The notes beneath the pieces are model-generated. The model saw nothing but the letters and a program-made list of their open reading frames with translations. It did no database searches and was not told where the DNA came from. The translations under genes were made by a program, and so were the position numbers. 64,000 nucleotides of DNA from Marinobacter iranensis. Its GTDB lineage: Bacteria; Pseudomonadota; Gammaproteobacteria; Pseudomonadales; Oleiphilaceae. Of this stretch, positions 26,965-36,429 are shown piece after piece; the first letter of the stretch is position 1, and each line of letters starts with the position of its first letter. The stretch spans positions 22,127 through 86,126 of the forward strand of contig NZ_JANCMW010000018.1 of NCBI RefSeq assembly GCF_029207565.1, in the 5' to 3' direction.

Positions 26965-26990
26965 GGCCCCGATCCCAAAGAATCGGGGCC
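26965..26990 (-). terminator. Stem-loop downstream of acnA
   Basis: GGCCCCGAT pairs with ATCGGGGCC over nine bases around an eight-base loop, 14 bases beyond the acnA stop. No clear T run follows on the minus strand, so the call as a terminator is moderate. Confidence 0.55.
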
Positions 26991-27003
26991 ACTTCCACCT
27001 CAC

Positions 27004-29766
27004 TCAGGCTGACTTCAGCATTTCCCGGACCACATAGTGCAGAATGCCGCCATGGCGGTAATACACCGCCTCATTGGCGGTATCGATCCGCGACAGCAGT
27101 TCGCAGGTTTCGGTGTTGCCATCCGGATAGGTTACCGTCATCTCCAGCTTCTGGCCCGGCTTGATGTCGCCTGACAGGCCCTTGATGCTGATGGTTTCTT
27201 CACCGGTGAGCTTCAGGCTCTTGCGATCCACCCCGTCCTGGAACTGCAGCGGCATAACGCCCATGCCAATCAGGTTGGAACGGTGGATACGCTCGTAGGA
27301 CTCGGCAACCACCGCCTTCACACCCAGCAACCGGGTACCTTTCGCAGCCCAGTCCCGGCTGGAGCCTGTGCCGTATTCCTTGCCAGCGATGACCACCAGG
27401 GGGGTGTCGTTTTCCTGGTACCTCATCGCCGCATCGTAGATGGGCATCTGCTCGCCACTGGGTACGTGTTTGGTGAACCCGCCTTCGACGCCGTCCAGCA
27501 TCTCGTTCCTGATGCGAACGTTGGCGAAGGTACCGCGCATCATCACCTCGTGGTTACCCCGGCGAGAACCGTAGGAGTTGAAATCCTTCGGCTCCACACC
27601 ACGTTCCTGCAGGTATTTGCCTGCCGGGCTGTCGGGTTTGAACGACCCGGCCGGGGAAATATGGTCGGTAGTGACGGAGTCCCCAAGCAGGGCCAGGATG
27701 TTCGCATCCTTGATGTCCTCAATGGCGTCCGGCTCTTCCTTCAGGCCCTGGAAGAAGGGCGGATGCTGGATGTAGGTGGACTTGTCAGACCACTCATACA
27801 CCTTGCTTTCAGGTACCTTGATGGATTTCCAGGTGGCGTCTCCGTCGAAGACTTCCGCGTATTCCTTGTGGAACATCTCGGTTTTCACTTTCTCGACCGC
27901 TTCGGCGATTTCCTGCTGGCTCGGCCACAGGTCTTTCAGATAGACCGGGTTACCGTCTTTGTCTTCACCCAACGCATCCTCGGAAAGGTCCAGGCGCACG
28001 TTGCCGGCCAGCGCATAGGCCACCACCAGCGGCGGCGACGCCAACCAGTTGGTTTTCACCAACGGGTGCACGCGGCCTTCGAAGTTGCGGTTGCCGGAAA
28101 GCACCGAGGCCACCGTGAGATCGCCGTCGTTGATCGCCTTTTCGACTTCTTCGGGCAGGGGCCCGGAGTTACCGATACAGGTGGTACAACCATATCCCAC
28201 CAGGTTGAAACCGAGTTTGTCGAGATCCTCCTGGAAACCGCCAACCCGCAGGTAGTCGGTGACCACTTTGGAGCCCGGAGCCAGTGAGGTCTTCACCCAG
28301 GGTTTAGTGGTCAGGCCTTTCGCCACCGCTTTCTGGGCAATCAGGCCGGCGGCCATCATGACGCTCGGATTGGAGGTGTTGGTACAGGACGTGATGGCAG
28401 CAATCACCACCGCACCCGGGTCCAGCCGCGTGGTTTCGCCGTTCATCATCATTGGCTGGCTGAAGGGATGCTCGAAATAGGCACTCTGGGCGCCGACTGC
28501 GGTACCCCCACCTTCAGACTCCAGCTTGGCTTCACGGGATTCCGCCGGGCCTTCGGCCGTTTCCATCAGCAGTTCAAATGAAGCCTTCATGTTTCTCAGG
28601 GCAACACGGTCCTGGGGGCGCTTGGGGCCGGCCAGGCTGGCCTCGACTTCGCCCATATCCAGTTCCAGGTTATCGGTGTACACCGGCTCCTGACCGGGTT
28701 GACGCCAAAGGCCCTGGGCCTTGGCATAGGCCTCCACCAGCTCAAGCTGGCTGTCTTCCCGGCCGGTCAGCTTCATGTACTTGATGGTTTGCTCGTCCAC
28801 CGGGAAGAAGCCGCAGGTGGCACCATACTCCGGAGCCATATTGGCGATGGTGGCCCGGTCAGCGACAGGCATGTCTTTCAGGCCATCACCGTAGAATTCC
28901 ACAAATTTGCCCACCACGCCTTTCTTGCGCAGCATTTCCGTAACCGTGAGCACCAGGTCGGTGGCGGTAATACCTTCCCGAAGCTTGCCGGTTATCTTGA
29001 AACCGACCACTTCCGGAATCAGCATGGATACCGGCTGGCCAAGCATGGCTGCTTCCGCTTCAATACCGCCAACACCCCAGCCCAGAATGCCCAGGCCGTT
29101 GATCATGGTGGTGTGTGAGTCGGTACCCACCAGGGTGTCGGGATAGGCAATGGTTTTACCGTCCTGATCCTTGCTCCAGACCGTCTTGCCCAGGTACTCC
29201 AGGTTCACCTGGTGACAGATGCCGGTGCCGGGCGGGACTACCCGGAAGTTGTCAAACGCCTGCTGGCCCCAGCGCAGGAACTCGTAGCGTTCCTGGTTGC
29301 GCTCCATCTCAATGGTGACGTTGTCGCGGAAAGACGATGGATCACCGAACTTGTCCACCATCACCGAGTGGTCAATCACCAGGTCCACCGGTGACAACGG
29401 GTTGATCATCGCAGGATCCTTGCCTGCGGCCTTGACCGCTTCTCGCATCGCAGCAAGATCCACCACGCCCGGCACACCGGTAAAATCCTGCATCAGCACA
29501 CGGGCAGGACGAAACTGAATTTCAGTATCGGATTTGCGGTCTTTCATCCACTGCACCATGGCATCGATATGGCCCCGATCCACGGTGGTGTCATCCTCAT
29601 TGCGCAGCAGATTTTCCAGCAACACCTTGAGAGAGAATGGCAGCTTGTCTATGTTGCCCAGGGTGTCGGCAGCCTTCGGCAGGCTGTAGTAATGATAGGT
29701 TTTATCACCAGCTTCCAGGCTGGAAAGGGTATTGAGACTGTCTTTACTCAGGCTTTCTTTCGACAT
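27004..29766 (-). CDS. acnA: Aconitate hydratase AcnA
   Basis: A 920-residue 4Fe-4S enzyme that interconverts citrate and isocitrate. The three iron-sulfur cysteines are in TSCTNTSNPS and GYGCTTCIGNSGP, with the active-site region GSSRDWAAKGTRLLG near the C-terminus. This layout and length is of the AcnA/IRP1 type rather than AcnB. Strong AAGGAGG precedes the ATG. The upstream region carries a long inverted repeat at 29810-29870. Confidence 0.96.
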   Translation of the reverse strand: MSKESLSKDSLNTLSSLEAGDKTYHYYSLPKAADTLGNIDKLPFSLKVLLENLLRNEDDTTVDRGHIDAMVQWMKDRKSDTEIQFRPARVLMQDFTGVPGVVDLAAMREAVKAAGKDPAMINPLSPVDLVIDHSVMVDKFGDPSSFRDNVTIEMERNQERYEFLRWGQQAFDNFRVVPPGTGICHQVNLEYLGKTVWSKDQDGKTIAYPDTLVGTDSHTTMINGLGILGWGVGGIEAEAAMLGQPVSMLIPEVVGFKITGKLREGITATDLVLTVTEMLRKKGVVGKFVEFYGDGLKDMPVADRATIANMAPEYGATCGFFPVDEQTIKYMKLTGREDSQLELVEAYAKAQGLWRQPGQEPVYTDNLELDMGEVEASLAGPKRPQDRVALRNMKASFELLMETAEGPAESREAKLESEGGGTAVGAQSAYFEHPFSQPMMMNGETTRLDPGAVVIAAITSCTNTSNPSVMMAAGLIAQKAVAKGLTTKPWVKTSLAPGSKVVTDYLRVGGFQEDLDKLGFNLVGYGCTTCIGNSGPLPEEVEKAINDGDLTVASVLSGNRNFEGRVHPLVKTNWLASPPLVVAYALAGNVRLDLSEDALGEDKDGNPVYLKDLWPSQQEIAEAVEKVKTEMFHKEYAEVFDGDATWKSIKVPESKVYEWSDKSTYIQHPPFFQGLKEEPDAIEDIKDANILALLGDSVTTDHISPAGSFKPDSPAGKYLQERGVEPKDFNSYGSRRGNHEVMMRGTFANVRIRNEMLDGVEGGFTKHVPSGEQMPIYDAAMRYQENDTPLVVIAGKEYGTGSSRDWAAKGTRLLGVKAVVAESYERIHRSNLIGMGVMPLQFQDGVDRKSLKLTGEETISIKGLSGDIKPGQKLEMTVTYPDGNTETCELLSRIDTANEAVYYRHGGILHYVVREMLKSA

Positions 29767-29809
29767 GAGGTGCCTCCTTTTCGTTATCCAGGGATTCCGG
29801 AAGGCTTTG

Positions 29810-29870
29810 CAGGAGCCTTTGCATCAGTGTACTCACCGGCAAATGTGAATAGGCTGATGCAAAGATCCTG
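29810..29870. repeat. Long imperfect inverted repeat upstream of acnA
   Basis: Arms at 29810-29827 and 29854-29870 pair at 16 positions, with one bulge, around a 26-base loop which may itself fold (TCAC/GTGA). It lies about 45 bases before the acnA start and about 100 bases after the ABC exporter stop, both on the minus strand. It may be an acnA leader structure or a terminator for the exporter gene; there is no T run, so the latter is less likely. Confidence 0.6.
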
Positions 29871-29968
29871 ATTTTGAAAGCCACCTATAACTATCGCACC
29901 GATTCGCGAGACTTCAACCGCGGTTCGGTGAATGTTCGGTATTGCGGCGGTGAATACCCCACCACGCC

Positions 29969-31810
29969 TCAGGCCTGCCGATCGCCGTATAGCTGCGCAT
30001 AGAGCCCCTGCTGGGCAATCAATTCGTCATGATGGCCCTCCTCGGAGATGTAGCCATCCTCGAAGACATACACCCGGTCCGCCTGTTTCACGGCACTGAG
30101 ACGATGGGCAATGATCAGGGTGGTACGCTGGCGCAGGAAGGCTTCCAGGTCCTGGTGTAACTGGAACTCGGTTTCTGCATCCAGCGCGGAGGTGGCTTCA
30201 TCCAGGATCACCACCGACGGATCGGACAGCACCATTCGTGCAATGGCCAACCGCTGGCGCTGACCGCCGGAGAGGCGCACCCCCTGGCGGCCGATCATGG
30301 TGTCCAGTTGGTGGGGCATGTCGGCGACGGTTCTGTCCAACTGGGCGATAGTGAGCGCCTGCCACATTTCTGCGTCGGTTTTGTCACGGCCAAGCGTCAG
30401 GTTCTGGCGTACGGTGTCGTTGAACAGGGCAGGATGCTGAAGCACGGTAGCCACATGCTCACGCAGGCAGGGTAGCCCAATGCGCTGGACCAGCACACCG
30501 CCAAGCAGCACTTCCCCCTGTTGCGGCGTGTACATACCCAGGATCACCTGCACCAGGGTGGACTTGCCACCGCCGCTGGCGCCGACAACCGCCACTTTTT
30601 CGCCTGGCTCCAGGTGCAGATCGATACCCTTGAGCACGGCTTCCTCACCGTAGCTGAAGTGGATGTTTTTCAGGGTCAGACCAACGGTGTGCCGGTCCTT
30701 GAAGGGATTTTCCAGGGCGGGATAACGGGGTTCCTCTTCCAGTTCCAGCAACCGGTTGATGCGCCCCAGCGCCGCATTGGCCGCAAACCAGGCGTACTGC
30801 ATGTTCAACATTTCCTGCACCGGGGTGAGCATGAACCAGAGGTAGCCGAAGATGGCGAACATCATGCCGATACTCAGGTCACTGAACAGCACCGTCACCA
30901 TTGCGGCTGCGCGAAAGGTGTCCACGCCAAACTGGAACAACGCAAAGCTGGCCCGGGTGGCAGCGTCGCTACGCCATTCAAACTGGATGGCATGATCACG
31001 CACCGTGCGGGCACGGCTGATCAGTTGGCGCAGGTAATGCTGCTCCCGGTTGGCTGCCCTTAGTTGATGGATGGCGTCGAGGGTTTCAGTCAGGTCGCCC
31101 TGGAAATCCTCGTAGGCGCTGTTTTCCTGGCGCTTGAGCTCCTTGACCCGCTTGCCGATAAGCATGGTGGCGAAGATCACCAGCGGATTGAACAGCAGGA
31201 TCAGCAGCCCCAACTGCCAGTGCACCCACATCAGCACGATGGCAGTCCCGGTGACCGTCAGGCTGGCCACCAGGAAGCGGCTGATGGTGGTGCCGAGGAA
31301 CTGGTCAATGGTGTCCAGGTCGGTGATGAAGTGGCTGGTGATACCGCCGGAACCCCGGGTTTCGTACTCCGACATGGCTACCCGTTGCAGCCGGCCCAGC
31401 AGACGCGAACGGACGCGAAACACCACGTCCTTGGAGATCTTCGAGAATTCACGGGACTGGAGGACATTGAAGGTCAGCGACAGCAATCTCAGCAGGAACG
31501 CCGCCACCACCATCAGCCCGATATACACCACCGGCAGGTGCCACGCCTGGGGAAGAATGGCCTGCATAACAGGCAGCACCGGGCCGGCTTCATCAAGCAG
31601 GACTTCGTCCACCAGCACTGGCAGCAACAGGGGAATCGGCACACTGACCACCGTGGCCAGGATGGCAAGCAGGTTCGCCCGTATCAGCCTCGGCTTGTGC
31701 TTCAGGGCAAGGGAAAGGATGCCCCTCCAGCTATACCGGTTGTCGTGCCGGCCTGCCGTATCCGACCCGACTGCATTCAGATCTGCCGACTGTTCCAAAA
31801 AATCCCCCAT
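29969..31810 (-). CDS. ABC exporter, fused membrane and ATPase domains
   Basis: A 613-residue half-transporter. The N-terminal part has about six helices of the MsbA-type (exporter) fold, and the C-terminal part has Walker A VGASGGGKSTLVQ, Q-loop QHPALF, signature LSGGQRQRLAIAR, and Walker B VVILDEATSALD. It would work as a homodimer and export a lipid, drug or peptide. The start at 31810 is uncertain, since no good ribosome site is visible and the ORF stays open to 31957. It lies divergent from the next gene. Confidence 0.85.
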   Translation of the reverse strand: MGDFLEQSADLNAVGSDTAGRHDNRYSWRGILSLALKHKPRLIRANLLAILATVVSVPIPLLLPVLVDEVLLDEAGPVLPVMQAILPQAWHLPVVYIGLMVVAAFLLRLLSLTFNVLQSREFSKISKDVVFRVRSRLLGRLQRVAMSEYETRGSGGITSHFITDLDTIDQFLGTTISRFLVASLTVTGTAIVLMWVHWQLGLLILLFNPLVIFATMLIGKRVKELKRQENSAYEDFQGDLTETLDAIHQLRAANREQHYLRQLISRARTVRDHAIQFEWRSDAATRASFALFQFGVDTFRAAAMVTVLFSDLSIGMMFAIFGYLWFMLTPVQEMLNMQYAWFAANAALGRINRLLELEEEPRYPALENPFKDRHTVGLTLKNIHFSYGEEAVLKGIDLHLEPGEKVAVVGASGGGKSTLVQVILGMYTPQQGEVLLGGVLVQRIGLPCLREHVATVLQHPALFNDTVRQNLTLGRDKTDAEMWQALTIAQLDRTVADMPHQLDTMIGRQGVRLSGGQRQRLAIARMVLSDPSVVILDEATSALDAETEFQLHQDLEAFLRQRTTLIIAHRLSAVKQADRVYVFEDGYISEEGHHDELIAQQGLYAQLYGDRQA

Positions 31811-31917
31811 TAAAACATGTGCATCAAGACGGATACGCAGCAAATTCGGTGACAGTCTACCCGACCTTCTGCCATCATTGCCCCTTAATCCCTTGATGTA
31901 CCAGAACCGGGCCCATT

Positions 31918-33372
31918 GTGAAACACGACTGCCATTACCATCCCGGCGAACCCGCAAAATGGCACTGCGGCGACTGCCAGATACATTATTGCACCCGTTG
32001 CATGCCGGATGCCGACACCCGTAAACAACACGCTCTGTGCCCTCACTGCAGCCGTGCCATGCGCTATCTTGGCGCGGCCACGGAAGCGGTGCCCTTCTGG
32101 AATCGCATCGGCGCTTTCTTCCGCTACCCGTTCCACACCGACCCGCTGATCGTTATCGCCATCTGCACCCTGGTGCCATTGCTGGTCAGTGGCAACATCA
32201 TCGGGCTGATTATCACCCTGGTGCTGGCCCTGGCGCTGTTGAAATACACTTATGCCGTGATCAGCCACACCGCTGAAGGCCACATGAAACCGCCTCCGGT
32301 TGCCGTGGCGTTTACGGGTAGCGGTTTTGATATTGTAATCCTGCAGTTGCTGGTGTTCGTGCTGATGGGCGGCATGGTCACTGCCGCCGCCATGGTCGGC
32401 GGGCCGCTGCTGATGTTCCTGGCCCTGGCATTCGTGATCCTGGCCCTGCCCGCCAGCATCATGGTGCTGGCCATGGAGCGTTCCGTTATCGCCGCCGTTA
32501 ACCCCATGAACCTGGCGGTGCTGATTTCACGCATCGGCACGCCCTACTTTCTGCTGTACGGTTACCTGATCCTGCTCACGCTCGCCTCTGGCGCGGCCCA
32601 GGACTTCGCCCTGACCCACTTTGCACCGGGCATGGCGATGACACTGGCCGGTTTCCTCAACAGTACCTTCACGCTGATCCTGTTCCATATGCTGGGTTAC
32701 CTGCTGTTCCAGTACCAGGAAGAATTGGGGTTTGCCAGCGACCTGCAGGATGAGGAACACGCCGGGGAAGCACAGAACCGGGACCGGACCCAGAGGTTTG
32801 ATGCCGACATCGACATGAACCTGAAGGACGGCAACTACGACCGCGTTCAGTCGATGCTCAAGGAAGCCCTGAAACGGGACTCCCAGAACACCCTGCGGCT
32901 GGGGCAACTGCACCAGTTGCTGACAGCCCGCAACGATATCCCGGAGCTTTACCGTTACCACCCGCGGTTGCTGAACATGCTCACGGATCGGAATGATGGC
33001 GAGGGTATTGCGGCATTGCTGGCGGCTATTGAAACCATCGAGCCAGGGTTTCGACTGGAAGACCCAGAGCTGTCGGTGCGCTGTGCCCGCTGCCTATACC
33101 AGCGTGGGCAGTTCAAGCCGGCATTGAAGCTGTTGCAGGACTTCCACAAGCGGTTCCCGGACAGCGAGGAACTGGCTCCGGCCTACCTGCTGGTGGCGCA
33201 GGCCCTGGCCAATGGTTTGGGACAGTGGGAAAAGGCTTCGGCATTCCTGAATTTCATCAAGAAGCGGTGCCTGAACCACCCGCTGCATGAGCAGATCGAC
33301 GTTTACCTGCAACAGGTTGAAAACCATGAGCCGTTGAAGGGCCCGAAAGCCTCGTTCGCACCTCAGGAGTAA
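31918..33372 (+). CDS. Zinc-finger, membrane and TPR-like protein of unknown function
   Basis: A 484-residue protein with three parts. Residues 1-47 look like a B-box zinc finger (CxxH, CxxC, CxxC, CPHC). Residues 75-260 hold about five to six hydrophobic helices. Residues 290-470 are helical repeats of the TPR type (RGQFKPALKLLQDFHKRFPDS). I do not know a function; a membrane scaffold or assembly factor would fit. The start is a GTG with no strong ribosome site. It is convergent with the rhomboid gene, which has a similar helical-repeat C-terminus. Confidence 0.7.
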   Translation: MKHDCHYHPGEPAKWHCGDCQIHYCTRCMPDADTRKQHALCPHCSRAMRYLGAATEAVPFWNRIGAFFRYPFHTDPLIVIAICTLVPLLVSGNIIGLIITLVLALALLKYTYAVISHTAEGHMKPPPVAVAFTGSGFDIVILQLLVFVLMGGMVTAAAMVGGPLLMFLALAFVILALPASIMVLAMERSVIAAVNPMNLAVLISRIGTPYFLLYGYLILLTLASGAAQDFALTHFAPGMAMTLAGFLNSTFTLILFHMLGYLLFQYQEELGFASDLQDEEHAGEAQNRDRTQRFDADIDMNLKDGNYDRVQSMLKEALKRDSQNTLRLGQLHQLLTARNDIPELYRYHPRLLNMLTDRNDGEGIAALLAAIETIEPGFRLEDPELSVRCARCLYQRGQFKPALKLLQDFHKRFPDSEELAPAYLLVAQALANGLGQWEKASAFLNFIKKRCLNHPLHEQIDVYLQQVENHEPLKGPKASFAPQE

Positions 33373-33396
33373 GGCCAAGTGCCGCCCAACAGTGAG

Positions 33397-34845
33397 TTAG
33401 CCTTCCTGCAATAACTGTCTGTAGTGGCGGGCTTTTGGCGTCATCTGGTGCTTTTCGAACTCTTCTACCAGCAATCGACAGGCTTCCGTTGTTAATAGCT
33501 TATCGCCGGTGCTTTTAAGCCTTTCGAAGGCCTTTTCTGCGGCTTTGAGATCATGTTGTTTCAGGCTGATGAACAGAACCCGATTGTGGTCTTCGGCGGC
33601 GAGAGGCTGATGACTTTCACCTTTACCCAGGTATTCCTGCCATATCTCAATCATTTGTTCAGGCTGGCGGTGGCTTAGGGACTCGTTCATCAGTTCCCGG
33701 GCCCGCTCGCGGTATTGCGGCAGGTCCGGGCGTAACTTCGCCAACTGGTAAAGGTGCTCCAACAGGATAGTGCGATCCGGGTAGTGCTCCCTCAGTGCCT
33801 CGAACTGGCGCCGGGCCAGGTCGAAGTCCATCCGCCCCAGGCTGGCCATGGCCTGGCTGTAGCCGGTGGTGAAACGCTCGTCCTGCTCGTCTTCCTCTGG
33901 CTCAAAAAACTCCTCCTTTACCTGGAGCCAGCTCTTACCCAGCAACCAGACCATACCGGCCCCCGCCACCAGGCCTCCGGCGTGGGCCATGTAGGCGATG
34001 CCGGTGGCACCGGCAAACCAGTAGTCGTAGATTTCCTTGCCCAGCCACACCGGCAGGATGGCCAAAGCCGGAGCCCGGAAATAATTGAAGTAGACACCGA
34101 CGAAATAGAAGAAACGGATTTTCTGCAGCCCGTAAATGGCCACGTACATACCCATCAGCCCGGAGATGGAGCCGGACGCACCCACCAGCGGGATGTGGCT
34201 ACCGGTGGAGAACGCCGTAAACACTACGCCGGAGAGTGCGCCACAAAGCAGGTAGGCCAGCAGAAAGCGGCCAGGACCAAGGGCCTTCTCAACGGTAAAG
34301 CCCAACAGGAACAGGAACACCAGGTTGCCGATGATGTGCCCCCAGCCACCGTGGAGGAACTGGTAGGTAATCAATGTGTAAAGGGAGAATTCCGCGGGCA
34401 CCAGCCCCAACTGGTTCGCACTGAGGCGATCCATCAGCCGGGTCTGGATGTCGCCCCGCTGCTCCATCCAGAGCCTGCGCTCGGCCGGTGCCCAGAGCCT
34501 GTCACGGTTGGCCAGCATGTACTGGTAGAACTCGCGGTCAGACAGTAGGCTGTAGGCCAGCCACAGCTCCTCGCCTTCCTGCCGCAGTTGCTGGAAATTC
34601 TGCAGCTCGTAAACCCGGTCTTCATCCCCTTCAAACTGGATCTGGCGCTGGAGGTAGTCCTCGTACACCGGCGCTTCCAGAGACTTCAGGTCCGACTCAA
34701 GGTACTGCTCAATGGCCTGTTCAATCAGTTGGTTGTCGTCACCCTGGTAAAACAGGAAAACAAGCAGGCAGGACATGATCAGCCCGAGGGTCACCCAGGG
34801 CGGGCGTTTCCAGTTAACGGCGTTTTCAGCGGGGATAATCAGCAT
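33397..34845 (-). CDS. Rhomboid-family intramembrane serine protease with C-terminal helical repeats
   Basis: A 482-residue protein. The rhomboid core has the HGGWGHIIGNLVFLFLLG helix, the catalytic serine in LVGASGSISGLMG, and the catalytic histidine in YMAHAGGLVAGA. It cleaves substrates inside the membrane. A hydrophilic insertion of about 120 residues follows the first helix, and about 170 residues of TPR-like repeats follow the core; this is longer than typical GlpG. The repeats may bind substrates. It ends 24 bases from the convergent membrane/TPR gene. Confidence 0.88.
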   Translation of the reverse strand: MLIIPAENAVNWKRPPWVTLGLIMSCLLVFLFYQGDDNQLIEQAIEQYLESDLKSLEAPVYEDYLQRQIQFEGDEDRVYELQNFQQLRQEGEELWLAYSLLSDREFYQYMLANRDRLWAPAERRLWMEQRGDIQTRLMDRLSANQLGLVPAEFSLYTLITYQFLHGGWGHIIGNLVFLFLLGFTVEKALGPGRFLLAYLLCGALSGVVFTAFSTGSHIPLVGASGSISGLMGMYVAIYGLQKIRFFYFVGVYFNYFRAPALAILPVWLGKEIYDYWFAGATGIAYMAHAGGLVAGAGMVWLLGKSWLQVKEEFFEPEEDEQDERFTTGYSQAMASLGRMDFDLARRQFEALREHYPDRTILLEHLYQLAKLRPDLPQYRERARELMNESLSHRQPEQMIEIWQEYLGKGESHQPLAAEDHNRVLFISLKQHDLKAAEKAFERLKSTGDKLLTTEACRLLVEEFEKHQMTPKARHYRQLLQEG

Positions 34846-35178
34846 GGGTGGTCACAATTCATCATAATTTGTCCCTGGAGATGTGCTTTTTACCACAGCA
34901 TGGCCAGTTTTTCGCGTTGTAATGAATCCTGAAGCGATTTAGCCGGCCACGGGCAAAACAAACTGTGCGTGGCACCACAAACAGGCTACTCTGCGGCTGT
35001 CACACGATGGTCACACAAATGACATTCAATCAGGGCAGCCGCTAAGGGGCGAATCGCCAATGCTCGAAACGGGTATTGGATGAGGGTTTCGACCAATCGC
35101 CAATTGCCGTTGTCCCGGCCACAGCCAATAGTTGCCGGGACAACAAGAAAAACCGGACGTGCAAACAAGGAAACTGCC
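34846..35178. other. Divergent intergenic region with an 11-bp stem
   Basis: A 333-base gap between the rhomboid gene and the OmpA-domain gene. The only clear structure is a perfect 11-bp inverted repeat at 35109-35119 and 35134-35144 (GTTGTCCCGGC and complement, 14-base loop), which lies 34 bases before the OmpA-domain start. No T run follows, so it is not a standard terminator. No convincing small ORF was seen. Confidence 0.5.
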
Positions 35179-35625
35179 ATGACTGTACTCATTCTGGACA
35201 ACCCGGAGCTACTTGCCAGAGCGGCCATCGAATCCGGCCTTCCGATGCCAGCACTGGTGCCGGACAGCTCCCCCCGTAAACCACATCGCCTGCGTTTCCA
35301 TTATGGATTCAACAAGCATCGCCTGGATGATCAGGACCTGGCCATCCTGCGACAGCATGCCGCCTACCTGAGGCATAACCCGGGTGTGACGATACGCATC
35401 CATGGCCATGCGGATAATTTCGGCGTTGGTGAATACAATGAATTCCTGTCGCGTTTGCGGGCCAGCAGTGCCGCCAAGCTGCTTATTCGTGAAGGCGTCA
35501 GGGAAAGCCAGATCTTGGTAAGCGGGTGGGGCAGCGACCGCCCACTTGCTCGCCCGGAAGACCATGCCGCCAACCGCAGGCTAGAGCTGGAATACCTCAC
35601 CATGGAAATGGCACGGGCGCTGTAA
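35179..35625 (+). CDS. OmpA-domain protein lacking a signal peptide
   Basis: A 148-residue protein. About residues 45-140 are an OmpA/MotB-like peptidoglycan-binding domain, with RIHGHADNFGVGEYNEFLSRLRA and NRRLELEYL. Most such domains are exported, yet the N-terminus (MTVLILDNPELLARA) has no hydrophobic signal segment. The upstream in-frame start at 35080 adds no signal either. It may be a remnant of a longer protein, use another export path, or be cytosolic. AAGGA precedes the ATG, and a terminator follows at 35651-35668. Confidence 0.75.
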   Translation: MTVLILDNPELLARAAIESGLPMPALVPDSSPRKPHRLRFHYGFNKHRLDDQDLAILRQHAAYLRHNPGVTIRIHGHADNFGVGEYNEFLSRLRASSAAKLLIREGVRESQILVSGWGSDRPLARPEDHAANRRLELEYLTMEMARAL

Positions 35626-35650
35626 AACCGCCCCAAAACAGAGATGAATC

Positions 35651-35668
35651 GGGGGCTATTCAGCCCCC
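35651..35668 (+). terminator. Terminator between OmpA-domain and MAPEG genes
   Basis: GGGGGCT and AGCCCCC pair around a four-base loop, lying between convergent stops. The sequence after it is A-rich on the plus strand, so it would be better at stopping minus-strand transcripts, but it sits past the end of only one minus gene (MAPEG). Probably bidirectional. Confidence 0.6.
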
Positions 35669-35678
35669 AACAAAAAAC

Positions 35679-36080
35679 TCAGCCGTAGACCTGGAACACG
35701 TTCCAGAGCAGTAACCCCGCAATGGCAAGAATGCCACCCCAGGTCAGCAGGATGCCCGTCATCCGCGCAATGTGTGGGCCGCCGCGGCCGTTGATCATGC
35801 CGAAGGCATGCAACACACGCCCTACCACGAAGGCCATCCCCGTCCAGTACACCAACCCGCTGGCAACGCCGTTCAATTCGGCAATCGCCAGCATAACCAG
35901 CCCCAAGGGCGCGTATTCCACCAGGTTGGCCTGGGCGCGCACAGCGGCCTGGAAGTCCCGGTCGTCGGTCACCCCCAGGCTCTTCTTGTACTTCAGGCGA
36001 AAGCGGGACACCATCCCCGACAACACCAGCAACAACAGCCCCAGAACGGCCGCGAAAACAGCTGAAACAGGTACAATCAT
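35679..36080 (-). CDS. MAPEG-family membrane protein
   Basis: A 133-residue inner-membrane protein with four helices. The MAPEG signatures are visible as RAQANLVEYAPLGLVMLAI and the final GRVLHAFGM segment. The family includes glutathione S-transferases of membranes; activity here is not shown. It starts two bases after the stop of the GlsB-like gene on the same strand, so the two probably form a unit. Confidence 0.88.
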   Translation of the reverse strand: MIVPVSAVFAAVLGLLLLVLSGMVSRFRLKYKKSLGVTDDRDFQAAVRAQANLVEYAPLGLVMLAIAELNGVASGLVYWTGMAFVVGRVLHAFGMINGRGGPHIARMTGILLTWGGILAIAGLLLWNVFQVYG

Positions 36081-36082
36081 CG

Positions 36083-36325
36083 TTAAGCCTTCTTGATGGC
36101 GCTGACTACCGCCAGCAGGAGCACCGCGCCAACAGTTGCGGTGACCAGTTCACCCACAGCCCCCTGCGCAGCGAGCCCCAGCAAGCGGAAAACAAAACCG
36201 CCGAGAACGGAACCGACAATACCGATACCAATATTGGCCAATACGCCAAAACCGCGGCCCTTCATGATCAGGCCCGCCAGCCAGCCGGCCACACCACCAA
36301 TAATCAGGAACAGAATAAGATTCAT
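36083..36325 (-). CDS. GlsB/YeaQ/YmgE-family small membrane protein
   Basis: An 80-residue protein of the transglycosylase-associated or GlsB stress family. The features are two to three helices and the glycine-rich GGVAGWLAGLIMKGRGFG and NIGIGIVGSVLGGF segments. The start at 36325 was preferred to 36334 because the AGGGAG ribosome site needs about nine bases of spacing. Members respond to envelope or acid stress; no activity is known. Confidence 0.85.
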   Translation of the reverse strand: MNLILFLIIGGVAGWLAGLIMKGRGFGVLANIGIGIVGSVLGGFVFRLLGLAAQGAVGELVTATVGAVLLLAVVSAIKKA

Positions 36326-36349
36326 TGCATGCATCTCCCTGCAGCGAAA

Positions 36350-36366
36350 CAGTCTCCGAAAGACTG
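36350..36366 (-). terminator. Small hairpin after the PlsC-type gene
   Basis: CAGTCT and AGACTG form a six-base stem with a five-base loop, followed on the minus strand by TTTCG. It lies between the acyltransferase stop and the GlsB-family start. A weak terminator. Confidence 0.4.
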
Positions 36367-36429
36367 CCCTGTTTTGCCTGACGCTTCAAGCACTTCCGGT
36401 ACGGGGGCCAAGAGTTTCCTCGAAAGGGT

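Noticed and set aside
34846..35178. Possible small RNA or ORF in the 333-base gap
   Set aside because: No convincing promoter-terminator pair or ORF with a ribosome site; only an 11-bp stem was recorded.
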